Source: Minisyncoccota bacterium (GTDB lineage Bacteria; Patescibacteria; Microgenomatia; UBA1400; PJMF01). From it: a stretch of DNA of 64,000 bases. Made by a program: the position numbers and the translations under genes. Of the stretch, positions 24,350-33,037 are shown piece by piece. Each line of letters starts with the position of its first letter. The first letter of the stretch is position 1. Where the stretch lies: contig JAAYYE010000010.1 of the NCBI GenBank assembly GCA_012515515.1, positions 19,811 to 83,810 on the forward strand, given 5' to 3'. The notes below the pieces were generated by a model that had not been told where the DNA came from, did not search any database, and saw only the letters and a program-made list of their open reading frames with translations.

Positions 24350-25744
24350 ATGATAAAAAAAACAAAACCGAGCGCTCTAATATTACTCTTAGTATTGTTT
24401 TTAATTGGCGCTTACATCGCTTTTCCTAATCGTTTGACTGTAGATCAGAAATTATTTAACAAGCAGATTAAATTTGAAATTAATAAAAAGCCGATTGATT
24501 TTTATTTTTGGGGAAAACATATTTATAAAGATTTTCAATTAAAAAAAGGTTTGGACATTCAGGGTGGAATGCAGGTAGTTTTAAGAGCCAACATGGATGA
24601 GATTGTTCCTGAAAATCGAGATGCCGCTTTAGAATCAGCTCGAGAAATTATTAGTCGCAGGGTTGATTTATATGGCATTAGTGAGCCGACCATTCAAGCA
24701 GCTCGTTTTGAAAATGATTATCGATTAATTGTGGAATTGCCCGGCGTCGATGATCCACAACAAGCTTTGGATTTGGTTGGAAAAACTGCTGAATTAGAGT
24801 TTCTCATCGAAAAAGAATTGACTGAAGAGGAAATAGCTGTTGCGACTCAATCAGCTGATTTTTTAAATACTTATTTTGTTGAAACAGGTTTGACTGGTCA
24901 GCAACTAAAACTTGCACAATTACAATTTGATCAACAAACTAACAAGCCGCTCATTGCCCTGGAGTTTAATGATCAGGGTCGTGATTTGTTTGCGGATATT
25001 ACCAAAAATAATATTGACAAAGTTTTAGCAATTTTCATGGATGGATCGCCAGTGGTCATGCCCAGAATTTCTACTGCCATTTTAGATGGTCGTGCAGTGA
25101 TGACGGGCGATTTTACAATTGATGAAGCCAAGAATTTAGCCATTCAACTCAATGCAGGAGCTTTACCAGTTAGAATTGAAGTCTTAGAGCAAAAAAATAT
25201 TGGTGCAAGTTTAGGTGATAATTCAGTGCAAAAAAGCATTAATGCTGGTTTGGTGGGTTTAGCCATGGTAATTTTGTTTATGATTCTGTATTACGGCTGG
25301 TTGGGTTTTATTTCATCCATCGCTTTAATTATTTATGCGACTTTAACCATTGCTCTTTATAAAATTATTGGAGTGGTCTTAACAGTGCCTGGAATAGCTG
25401 GTTTGATTATTACGATTGGCATGGCACTTGATGCTAATATTCTGATTTTTGAAAGAATGAAAGAGGAACAGCGCGCAGGTAAATCATATGCAGAATCAAT
25501 GGAACTGGGTTTTGGTCGAGCTTGGGATACGGTTAAGGATGCCAATTTGGCGTCAATTGTTACCGCTCTAGTTTTAATTAATCCGCTTAATTTATCTTTT
25601 TTAAACACTAGTGGTTTAGTTAAGGGCTTTGGCATTACTTTTTTACTGGGGAGTTTATTGAGCATGTTTACTGGTGTTACTGTGTCAAGAATTTTAGTGC
25701 GCCTTATTATGCCACTAGTTAAAGCTAAGGAATTTAAATCATGA
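24350..25744 (+). CDS. secD: Protein translocase subunit SecD
   Basis: RND-family component that uses the proton gradient to help Sec-exported proteins leave the channel. N-terminal helix (about 9-26), the motif GLDIQGGMQVVL, a P1-type domain (about 60-260) and a C-terminal five-helix bundle with GLVGLAMVILFMILYYG and the conserved AGLIITIGMALDANILIFER. The length (464) is the short Gram-positive/CPR form. It overlaps secF by 4 nt (ATGA). Confidence 0.95.
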   Translation: MIKKTKPSALILLLVLFLIGAYIAFPNRLTVDQKLFNKQIKFEINKKPIDFYFWGKHIYKDFQLKKGLDIQGGMQVVLRANMDEIVPENRDAALESAREIISRRVDLYGISEPTIQAARFENDYRLIVELPGVDDPQQALDLVGKTAELEFLIEKELTEEEIAVATQSADFLNTYFVETGLTGQQLKLAQLQFDQQTNKPLIALEFNDQGRDLFADITKNNIDKVLAIFMDGSPVVMPRISTAILDGRAVMTGDFTIDEAKNLAIQLNAGALPVRIEVLEQKNIGASLGDNSVQKSINAGLVGLAMVILFMILYYGWLGFISSIALIIYATLTIALYKIIGVVLTVPGIAGLIITIGMALDANILIFERMKEEQRAGKSYAESMELGFGRAWDTVKDANLASIVTALVLINPLNLSFLNTSGLVKGFGITFLLGSLLSMFTGVTVSRILVRLIMPLVKAKEFKS

Positions 25745-26637
25745 ATCTAATGAAATATAAAAAATTATATTTTTTCATATCAGCGATTTTTTTAATTCCA
25801 GGATTAATTTCTCTAATGCTATATGGTTTAAAACCAGCGATTGATTTTGCTGGAGGTAGCTTATTAGAAATCAATCTTCTCAACAAAGAATCAAGCACTA
25901 TTGAAGAACAAGAAGAATTAAAAAATGATTTGCAGCCAGTGTTTGCGGTTGATACGATCCAAACCAGTGGCCCCAACAGCGAAATTTTCCGAGGTAAAGA
26001 AATAAGCAATGAAGCAAAGGAACAAGCTTTAGCTATCATTGAAGAGCGGTATGGCGAAATCGAATTACTGCGTTTTGAAAGTATTGGTCCGGTTTTGGGC
26101 CAAGAATTATTAAAAAAAGCTATTAACGCTGTTTTAATAGTGGCAGGTGTAATTATTATCTATATATGGCAACAATTTCATGATTTAAAATACGGTATTT
26201 CTGCTGTTTTAGCGATGTTTCACGATACATTAATTTTACTGGGAATTTTTAGTTTATTGGGACACTTTTCTGGCGTCGAAGTTGATGTTTTATTTATCAC
26301 CGCGGTCTTAACTTCTTTATCATTCTCCATTCATGACACCATTGTTGTTTATAATCGCATCCGCGAATTGAAAAAAACCCATCGACAATTATCTTTAACA
26401 GCAATTGCCAATTTAGCAGTTGGCAAAACCCTAAGTCGCTCAATCAATGATTCCTTGACGATTATTATTATGTTGTTATCCTTGGTTTTACTTGGCGGTG
26501 AGAGTATTCGTTATTTTTCTTTAGCTCTCTTAATTGGAGCCATAACCGGCACTTATTCCAGTAGTTTTATTGCTGTGCCAATTCTACTTGTTTGGGAAGA
26601 AATTAGTAATAAACGTGCGCAAGCTAAAAGCAATTAA
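25741..26637 (+). CDS. secF: Protein translocase subunit SecF
   Basis: Partner of SecD. Shows the N-terminal helix, PAIDFAGGSLLEI (the conserved D-F-x-GG-S segment), GPVLGQELLKKA and the membrane part with LTSLSFSIHDTIVVYNRIRE and SINDSLTIIIMLLSLV. 298 residues is normal. The stop codon overlaps the stop of the convergent cca gene by 4 nt (palindromic TTAA). Confidence 0.95.
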   Translation: MNLMKYKKLYFFISAIFLIPGLISLMLYGLKPAIDFAGGSLLEINLLNKESSTIEEQEELKNDLQPVFAVDTIQTSGPNSEIFRGKEISNEAKEQALAIIEERYGEIELLRFESIGPVLGQELLKKAINAVLIVAGVIIIYIWQQFHDLKYGISAVLAMFHDTLILLGIFSLLGHFSGVEVDVLFITAVLTSLSFSIHDTIVVYNRIRELKKTHRQLSLTAIANLAVGKTLSRSINDSLTIIIMLLSLVLLGGESIRYFSLALLIGAITGTYSSSFIAVPILLVWEEISNKRAQAKSN

Positions 26638-28250
26638 TTATTAGTTGCTTTGATAATTTTCTGTGTTTCTTCTATTAGTGAAGGTTTGGTGTTGAGTGCT
26701 GGATTTTCCATGACTTCTTCTAAAAGCTGATTTAGAATTTGGCCAATGAGTGGACCAGGCTTTAATTGAAATTCATCCATAATCACCTGGCCATTAATGG
26801 CCAAATCACTTAAATCCATGGGCTGATTGAGTTGTTCAATAATTCTTTTTTTAAATTCTTCTAAACGCCAACTAGTTTTTTTGGCTCCACTACCTAAACG
26901 ATCGCCCTCTCTCAAATCAAGAATATCATCAATATTTTCTAAAGAAACTTTTTTAATAAAGCGTCTGATTGAGGCGTCGCTGTGGTCAGTTTGATAATAA
27001 AACATATGATATCTAACCAAAATAAATATTCTTTGCACGTCTTTTTTTGAAAGTCTTAGTCTTTTGGCAATTTTACTTGCTATTCTTGCACCCAAGACCT
27101 CATGATTATAAAAAGAAATTTCTTGATCTTTTTTTTCATAAGTATCTGGTTTGCCAATATCATGAATTAGGGTAGCTAAGCGAACCACTGGATCCTTGCT
27201 AGGACAAGTAGCTAAAGCATCAAGACTATGGGTCCACACATCGGTCTTATGATGTCCCGATTGATCCATGTTTTTACCCATTTTTAACTCTGGAATAATG
27301 TGATTTAACAAGCCACCTTCGTCTAAAAGCTTGACGCCTCTAGCTGGATCGGGGGAAGCTAAGATTTTCATCATTTCCCCACCAACTCTTTCAGCGCTAA
27401 TAAAGGACAAGGAATCATGATTGTTTTGAATAGACAAAAATGTTTCTTTTTCCAGTTCCATGTTTAGTTGCACTGCCAGTCGGATGGCCCTCAGCATTCT
27501 TAAAGCATCTTCAGCAAAGCGTTCATTGGGATTGCCCACTGTTCTGATTAAACCAGCTTTTAAATCTTGAAAGCCTTGGAACTCATCTATTAGTTGCCAA
27601 TCATTGCTTTGGAGTTGATAATTTTCTAGAATAGATTGTTTTTCAAAAATATGTTTTAAACTTTGTTTGTCTATGGCGATTGCCATAGCGTTAACTGTAA
27701 AATCACGTCGACTTAAATCATCAGTAATGGTTTTGCCCCAAGCAACTGATTCTGGTCGGCGATGGTCTGCATAATTGCCATCGCTACGAAAAGTAGTGAT
27801 CTCAAATGGCGGCAAATAAACTTTAGGAGCATTCTGTTCAATTATTTTTTTCGAATCAAGAACCTTATCTTTCAATGAATAATGGATTTTTTTAGCTGTT
27901 TTAAGATTAATTATTTTTTCTTTTTGATTTATTTTATAGAGAGCTGTTTCGTGATCCAGCAATCTTTGATAAATATTTTTTTTGGGTAAACCCCAATTTT
28001 GTTTAATTAATTGCTGTAATAAATTCTCATGAGTAATGCTTACTGTGCCGAATTGATTTTCATAAAAACTTTCAGGGAAAACCTGCTGAATTTCTTGAGG
28101 ATTGGCATTGGTGGTAAAATCAAAATCATTAATTAACTCTTGTTTAAGCATTAAATCGCGAACAGCTCCGCCAACTAAATAGGCTTCAAAACCAGCCTCT
28201 TGAAGAGCATAAATAATGTAAAGCGATTCAAATGGTAAATTTAATTGCAT
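26634..28250 (-). CDS. cca: CCA tRNA nucleotidyltransferase / poly(A) polymerase family with HD domain
   Basis: Adds or repairs the 3' CCA of tRNAs; both tRNA genes in the window lack encoded CCA, consistent with need for it. The class II nucleotidyltransferase head has LVGGAVRDLML and metal-binding NDFDFTT (about 41-47), then FEITTFRSDG, DLSRRDFTVNAMA and the RNA-binding RFAEDALRMLRA. An HD domain follows (LATLIHDIGKP). Odd: between FGTVSI (about 72) and FEITTF (about 149) there are about 70 extra residues, lysine-rich and helical-looking, interrupting the active-site beta sheet. The start lies 20 nt from the divergent recJ start, with a -10-like box between. Confidence 0.92.
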   Translation of the reverse strand: MQLNLPFESLYIIYALQEAGFEAYLVGGAVRDLMLKQELINDFDFTTNANPQEIQQVFPESFYENQFGTVSITHENLLQQLIKQNWGLPKKNIYQRLLDHETALYKINQKEKIINLKTAKKIHYSLKDKVLDSKKIIEQNAPKVYLPPFEITTFRSDGNYADHRRPESVAWGKTITDDLSRRDFTVNAMAIAIDKQSLKHIFEKQSILENYQLQSNDWQLIDEFQGFQDLKAGLIRTVGNPNERFAEDALRMLRAIRLAVQLNMELEKETFLSIQNNHDSLSFISAERVGGEMMKILASPDPARGVKLLDEGGLLNHIIPELKMGKNMDQSGHHKTDVWTHSLDALATCPSKDPVVRLATLIHDIGKPDTYEKKDQEISFYNHEVLGARIASKIAKRLRLSKKDVQRIFILVRYHMFYYQTDHSDASIRRFIKKVSLENIDDILDLREGDRLGSGAKKTSWRLEEFKKRIIEQLNQPMDLSDLAINGQVIMDEFQLKPGPLIGQILNQLLEEVMENPALNTKPSLIEETQKIIKATNN

Positions 28251-28255
28251 GAGGT

Positions 28256-28262
28256 TATTATA
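28256..28262. promoter_or_regulatory. Overlapping divergent -10 boxes of cca and recJ
   Basis: TTATTATAA lies in the 20-bp gap between the two start codons. On the - strand TATAAT (28262-28257) ends 6 nt before the cca ATG; on the + strand TATTAT (28256-28261) ends 9 nt before the recJ ATG. Neither gene has a Shine-Dalgarno. Confidence 0.45.
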
Positions 28263-28270
28263 AAAGAACT

Positions 28271-29959
28271 ATGAAGAAATGGCAGTTGCAATCTAAAACA
28301 GTGGTGACAGACAAGAATCAACTGCTGGCGGTCTTGTTAAAAAATCGCCACATTACTGAGCAAAAAAGCTCTGCTTTTTTTCAAGCTCCGCATCCCAAAA
28401 CCTGGCAATTAAGTCAATTGGGTTTTAGTCAGAGGGCTTTTAATAAAATTAAAAAACGATTGCTACTGGCTAAAAAAAATCAAGAAAAAGTCTATATTTT
28501 TGGAGATTATGATAGTGATGGAATTTGTGCAAGTGTTGTGCTATGGGAAGGTTTGAAGTTTTTTGGAATTACTAGTTTGCCTTTTATCCCTAATCGTCAA
28601 GAGCACGGTTATGGTTTGTCGATCAAAGCTTTAAAAGATTTATTTGCCAGTAAAGGTAAAGCAGATTTACTCATTACTGTTGATAATGGGATTGTCGCCT
28701 TACCTGCCTTAGAATATTTGGCTAATGAGGGGGTTGAAGTGATAGTAACTGATCATCATCAGGCTGATAAGCAAAAATTACCCGTTTTAGCCAGTTTTCA
28801 CTCTACCAAAATGTGTGGGGCAGCAGTGGCTTGGTTTTTACTTAATGAATTATTTAAAAGTCATCAAGACCAAAAGCAGGCTGATAATTTTTTAAATGAA
28901 TTATTGTCTTTGGTAGCTATTGCCACAGTCACTGATTTAATGCCACTGCAAGATCTTAATCGCAGCTTAGTTGTTCATGGTTTATTAGCTTTACAGAAAA
29001 CTGATCGCCCTGGTTTATTAGCTCTTTATCAATTAGCTGGAATTAATAAAGCTGAAATAAGTAGTTATCACTTGGGATATGTCATTGGTCCAAGGATTAA
29101 TGCTATGGGACGATTGGCAGATAGTATGGATGCAGTGCGTTTGCTATGCACAAACAATGACAAACGAGCAAAACAATTAGCCCATCTTCTACAAGACACC
29201 AATGTTGAAAGACAAGACTTAACCAATGACTTAATTCTTCAAGCAGAAGCCTCGCTTAGCGAAAAAGCAAAAAAAGCATCACTGATTATTGTTGATGGTG
29301 AGTATCATGAGGGAATAATAGGTTTATTAGCGGGTAAACTATCGGAAAAATTTCTAAAACCTTGTGTTGTTATATCTGTGCCCGCCAATGCCAGCGATAA
29401 AAAGTTGGTGATTAAAGCCTCAGCAAGATCACTGCCTGGTTTCAACATTACTGATTTTTTAAGACAAGTAGAAAATGACTTATTGAGTGTTGGTGGGCAC
29501 CCTTTAGCAGCTGGTTTTTCTTTAAATTTAGAGAAATTAGAGTCAGTTAAAAAAAAGCTTTTAACCCTGGCAAAAAAACAACTTAGCAATATTTCACTTA
29601 AACCGCAAATTCGCGTAGATTGTCCAATCTCAAGCAAATTGCTCAACTTAGACTGCGCTTTGGCATTAGAAGCTTTTGAACCTTATGGCAATACTAATCC
29701 TCGACCAGTTTTTTTATTAGAAAATTTATTGTTAAATAATTTTAAGAATTTGGGCAAAGATAATAAGCATGCAAAATTATTTTTTTCCACTCCTGAAAGT
29801 AAACAAGAAATTGTTGTTTTAGCTTGGAGATTTCAAGAGCAAGACCTTCAATTTACTATTGGTCAAAAATTCGATCTACTAGTTACTCTTGCCATCAATT
29901 CTTGGAAAAACAACAAACAACTACAAATAAATCTACTAGATATTAGAGAAAAAAACTAA
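28271..29959 (+). CDS. recJ: Single-stranded-DNA-specific exonuclease RecJ
   Basis: 5'-3' ssDNA exonuclease used in recombination and mismatch repair. DHH phosphoesterase motifs: GDYDSDG (residues 78-84), TVDNG, VTDHHQ (DHH proper), then an RINAMGRLAD-type motif (here PRINAMGRLADS) and the DHHA1 part with IVDGEYHEGIIGLLAGKLSEK and SVGGHPLAAGFSL. The C-terminal OB domain is short but present. 562 residues is normal. Confidence 0.95.
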   Translation: MKKWQLQSKTVVTDKNQLLAVLLKNRHITEQKSSAFFQAPHPKTWQLSQLGFSQRAFNKIKKRLLLAKKNQEKVYIFGDYDSDGICASVVLWEGLKFFGITSLPFIPNRQEHGYGLSIKALKDLFASKGKADLLITVDNGIVALPALEYLANEGVEVIVTDHHQADKQKLPVLASFHSTKMCGAAVAWFLLNELFKSHQDQKQADNFLNELLSLVAIATVTDLMPLQDLNRSLVVHGLLALQKTDRPGLLALYQLAGINKAEISSYHLGYVIGPRINAMGRLADSMDAVRLLCTNNDKRAKQLAHLLQDTNVERQDLTNDLILQAEASLSEKAKKASLIIVDGEYHEGIIGLLAGKLSEKFLKPCVVISVPANASDKKLVIKASARSLPGFNITDFLRQVENDLLSVGGHPLAAGFSLNLEKLESVKKKLLTLAKKQLSNISLKPQIRVDCPISSKLLNLDCALALEAFEPYGNTNPRPVFLLENLLLNNFKNLGKDNKHAKLFFSTPESKQEIVVLAWRFQEQDLQFTIGQKFDLLVTLAINSWKNNKQLQINLLDIREKN

Positions 29960-29965
29960 TTTTTT

Positions 29966-30748
29966 TTACAAATGTTTTGCTAAAGTTGCTTCAACTTCTT
30001 CAATTGGCAGTGCTCCTTGAATAAACTCTCTGCCAGCTTTTTTACTGATAATTACTGTGGCAGGCGTACCGCCAATTCCAGCGCTTTGAGCTCCAGCCAT
30101 CATTTCGCTAACGATGCTTGCAGTTTCTTGTTTTTCTAAACAAGCTTGAACTTGATCTGCAGAGGCACCACTGCTAGTAGCAATACTTAAAATACTGCTG
30201 TCACTGATTATTGAGTCACCGTTTTCAAGTATGTAAATTGATTTATCAGTCAGTTTGTCATAGAGAACATCAGTAAATTTCCAGAATGCATCTTCGCCAG
30301 CATCTTTTGCTACACATTCACTGGCTTGGATTAATTTATCAGAATAAATAGAACCTAAAGAAAAGTGACGGTAAACGAAAGTAATTTGATCAGCATATTT
30401 TTCAACTAAGGCGTTAAGAGTCGGATGCCAGCGCTGACAATAGAAACACTGAAAATCAGAATAAGAAATCATCACCACATCAGCATCTTTTACACCTTGA
30501 AAATGATCTTTATCGTTAAATTCTGGGATATTTTCTAAAGCAAGAGCTTCAACACCTTCGTCACTGTCACTTGGGTTATCAGCTTGCTCAATTGTTTTAT
30601 CAGATTTCAACAATTGATTCTCAGTCCAGAGAGATCCACCCAAAAAACCAAGTACTAAAACAATCAAGATAATAACTATTAATGAGAAATGTTCGTTGAG
30701 GAAATTAAGGAAATTATTAAAAGAGAATTTGTTTTCTGATTTTGCCAT
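29966..30748 (-). CDS. DsbA-family thiol oxidoreductase, membrane anchored
   Basis: Thioredoxin-fold protein that probably introduces or exchanges disulfides in exported proteins. One N-terminal helix (about 22-40), an acidic linker, then the fold with the active site CFYC (residues 101-104, in SYSDFQCFYCQRWHP), the helical insertion, and the cis-proline loop GIGGTPATVII near 230. Two further cysteines (in ECVAKDAG and QACLEK) are typical of this bacterial DsbA/BdbD-like group. No VKOR or DsbB partner lies adjacent; the CcdA-type protein two genes away is the nearest redox partner. Confidence 0.9.
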   Translation of the reverse strand: MAKSENKFSFNNFLNFLNEHFSLIVIILIVLVLGFLGGSLWTENQLLKSDKTIEQADNPSDSDEGVEALALENIPEFNDKDHFQGVKDADVVMISYSDFQCFYCQRWHPTLNALVEKYADQITFVYRHFSLGSIYSDKLIQASECVAKDAGEDAFWKFTDVLYDKLTDKSIYILENGDSIISDSSILSIATSSGASADQVQACLEKQETASIVSEMMAGAQSAGIGGTPATVIISKKAGREFIQGALPIEEVEATLAKHL

Positions 30749-30770
30749 TTGCGCTTTCTATTTCTATAAT
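30742..30770 (+). promoter_or_regulatory. Predicted strong promoter for prmC
   Basis: TTGCCA (30742-30747), exactly 17 nt, TATAAT (30765-30770). The -35 overlaps the first codons of the divergent DsbA-like gene. Gives a leader of about 43 nt before ATG 30820. Confidence 0.55.
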
Positions 30771-30819
30771 AGCAATTATTCTAACACACATAAAATCAAA
30801 AGAGCATTAAGTAATATTT

Positions 30820-31626
30820 ATGAGTAATTATTCCTCTACTAGTAAAAAAGTGTCTATTTATGAGCAACAACAAGTGCTGAAATATGGCTTAAATCTAGAT
30901 GATTTTATTAAAAAAAGTGAGATGCCGGTTGAGTATTTTACTGGCAAGGTAGACTTTGCTGGCTTAACTTTAGCAGTCAATAAGCAGGTCTTAATACCCA
31001 GAATTGAAACCGAGGAGTTAGTTGATAGGGCTTTGCTAATTTTAAAGAGTCGGGAAAAGCGAGTAGTTAAAATCATTGATTTAGCTACTGGCAGTGGAGC
31101 TATTGCTCTAGCTTTGATTAAGCAACTGAGTTTAAATAACTATTTTAAACGAAGATGGGAATTTTATTTAATCGATGTTTCTCAGCAAGCAATTGAGCTA
31201 GCCAAGAACAATTATCAAGATTTAATTGCTCAATTAAACTGCTCAGAGCAAATTAAGGCGACATTTATTGTTAGTAATTTGTTTGAAGAGCTAGATAAAA
31301 ACTTGCAATGTGATTTGCTGCTGGCTAATTTGCCATATATCCCCAGCGCAAAAATACAAAACCTACCAGCTAGTGTCAAAAAATATGAACCAGTCATTGC
31401 TCTTGATGGAGGAATAACTGGTTTTGAATTAATAGCAAAAACCCTCGAACAAGTTGCTTCGAGTAATTTATTGGCCAAGGATGCAATATTATTGTTTGAA
31501 ACAGACAGTAATCATGATAGGCAATTTGTCAATAAAAATTTCCCGACTCTTTTGCAAAAATTCGAATTCCAATTTATTAAAGACCAATTTTCCAGACAAA
31601 GATTTATCCAAGCAGGGGAACTTTAA
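30820..31626 (+). CDS. prmC: Release factor glutamine methyltransferase PrmC (HemK)
   Basis: Methylates the GGQ glutamine of release factors. The N-terminal part has PRIETEELV (about 60-68); the SAM-binding motif I is DLATGSGAIAL (87-97). The catalytic substrate-binding motif, normally NPPY, is NLPY here (170-173, ANLPYIPS). The asparagine and tyrosine that hold the glutamine are retained. prfA, its usual neighbour, is not adjacent. Confidence 0.9.
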   Translation: MSNYSSTSKKVSIYEQQQVLKYGLNLDDFIKKSEMPVEYFTGKVDFAGLTLAVNKQVLIPRIETEELVDRALLILKSREKRVVKIIDLATGSGAIALALIKQLSLNNYFKRRWEFYLIDVSQQAIELAKNNYQDLIAQLNCSEQIKATFIVSNLFEELDKNLQCDLLLANLPYIPSAKIQNLPASVKKYEPVIALDGGITGFELIAKTLEQVASSNLLAKDAILLFETDSNHDRQFVNKNFPTLLQKFEFQFIKDQFSRQRFIQAGEL

Positions 31627-31693
31627 TCTTGCAGTTATAATAGATACAGGTTAAAATTGCATTTATTCAAATTAAACAATTTAGGATATTGTG

Positions 31694-32950
31694 ATGACAA
31701 ATTTTTTTAAGAAAGTGGCGCGCTACTCCCTGTTGATTTTATTGCCAGTTCTATTTTTAATTGTTTCTATTAAATCACCGGTGCAGGCTAGCGGTGAAGC
31801 AAATATCCACTTCTTTTCTTCACAATATTGTCCTCATTGTCGCCAAGCTGAAAATTTTTTACGTGAATTAAAAACTGAACAACCATCATTACTCATTTAT
31901 AAATACGAAGTTTCTCATCAACAAAATTCTCAACTACTAACTACGCTTGCCAGTCGTTTAGCTGTGAGTGGGCAAGGAGTGCCTTTTATTTTGATTAATA
32001 AGCAAAGCATTATTGGTTTTTCTGAGGGCACGGCTAGCGAGATTTATTCTTTGTTAAATTCAGAAGAAATTGAGGAAGATTTTGTGGCAGAAATAATTAA
32101 AGAGAATCGTTTAACTCCTATTATTGAAGAAATTACTGTGACAGAAGCCGATCCAACAGAGTCGGAGGAAGATCAAGCCCCAACAAATGAAGATCAACAG
32201 GTTCAGGAAATTGAGTTACCTGTATTTGGTCGAGTTAACCCTCATAATATATCTTTACCCATAGTTACTATAATGATCGGTCTTGTCGATGGTTTTAATC
32301 CTTGTGCCATGTGGGTATTAATTTTCTTAATTTCTTTGCTCCTGGGCATGAAAGATCGACGCAGGATGTGGGCTCTAGGCTTAGTTTTTATTTTAACTTC
32401 AGGCTTTGTTTATTTTTTATTTATGAGCGCTTGGCTTAATTTCTTTTTGTTTTTGGGTCTGGTTAATTGGGTTAGAATTGCCATTGCGCTATTAGCTATT
32501 ATCGTTGCCATTAATTATTTAAGAGATTTTATAAAAAATAAAGATGCTGCCTGTCAAGTCGATTTGGGGGGAAATAAGAAAAAAATCTTTACTAGTTTAA
32601 AAGAAATAGTTTATCGAAAAAATATTATTTGGTCTTTGCTTGGCATTATCTTATTAGCTTTTAGCGTCAATCTCTTAGAACTAGTTTGTTCTGCTGGCTT
32701 ACCAGCAGTTTATACCAAGTTGTTGAGCATGCATAACTTGACGAAATTCGAGCATTATTCCTATCTATTGCTCTATATTCTAGTATTCATGTTAGATGAT
32801 GTCTTAGTGTTTGTTATCACCATGATTAGCATGAAGCGGGTGACTTTAAGCACAAAATATGCCCATTATGCCCACCTAGTAGGAGGTATTATGATGCTAA
32901 TTATTGGTTTATTAATGCTTTTTAAACCAGAATGGATTATGTTTGCTTAA
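31694..32950 (+). CDS. Thioredoxin-like domain fused to CcdA-like membrane reductant transporter
   Basis: ATG 31694 is preferred (GTG 31691 also possible; AGGA lies upstream). A signal peptide (about 8-33) precedes an extracytoplasmic thioredoxin/glutaredoxin-like domain with CPHC (C46, C49) and GVPFILI (cis-Pro). After an acidic linker (about 140-175) comes a six-helix DsbD/CcdA-type domain whose two redox cysteines sit in GFNPCAMW and LVCSAGLP. This layout implies electrons passed from cytoplasmic thioredoxin through the membrane cysteines to the fused domain outside, reducing exported thiols. Order is reversed compared with E. coli DsbD, where the thioredoxin domain is at the C-terminus. 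Confidence 0.88.
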   Translation: MTNFFKKVARYSLLILLPVLFLIVSIKSPVQASGEANIHFFSSQYCPHCRQAENFLRELKTEQPSLLIYKYEVSHQQNSQLLTTLASRLAVSGQGVPFILINKQSIIGFSEGTASEIYSLLNSEEIEEDFVAEIIKENRLTPIIEEITVTEADPTESEEDQAPTNEDQQVQEIELPVFGRVNPHNISLPIVTIMIGLVDGFNPCAMWVLIFLISLLLGMKDRRRMWALGLVFILTSGFVYFLFMSAWLNFFLFLGLVNWVRIAIALLAIIVAINYLRDFIKNKDAACQVDLGGNKKKIFTSLKEIVYRKNIIWSLLGIILLAFSVNLLELVCSAGLPAVYTKLLSMHNLTKFEHYSYLLLYILVFMLDDVLVFVITMISMKRVTLSTKYAHYAHLVGGIMMLIIGLLMLFKPEWIMFA

Positions 32951-33037
32951 TGAGTTGTCTCTTTATAGACAGTGATTTATGATATTAAAAAAAATTACAA
33001 TTATTATTAATAGAAAATTAATATAAAAAAAGGAAGT

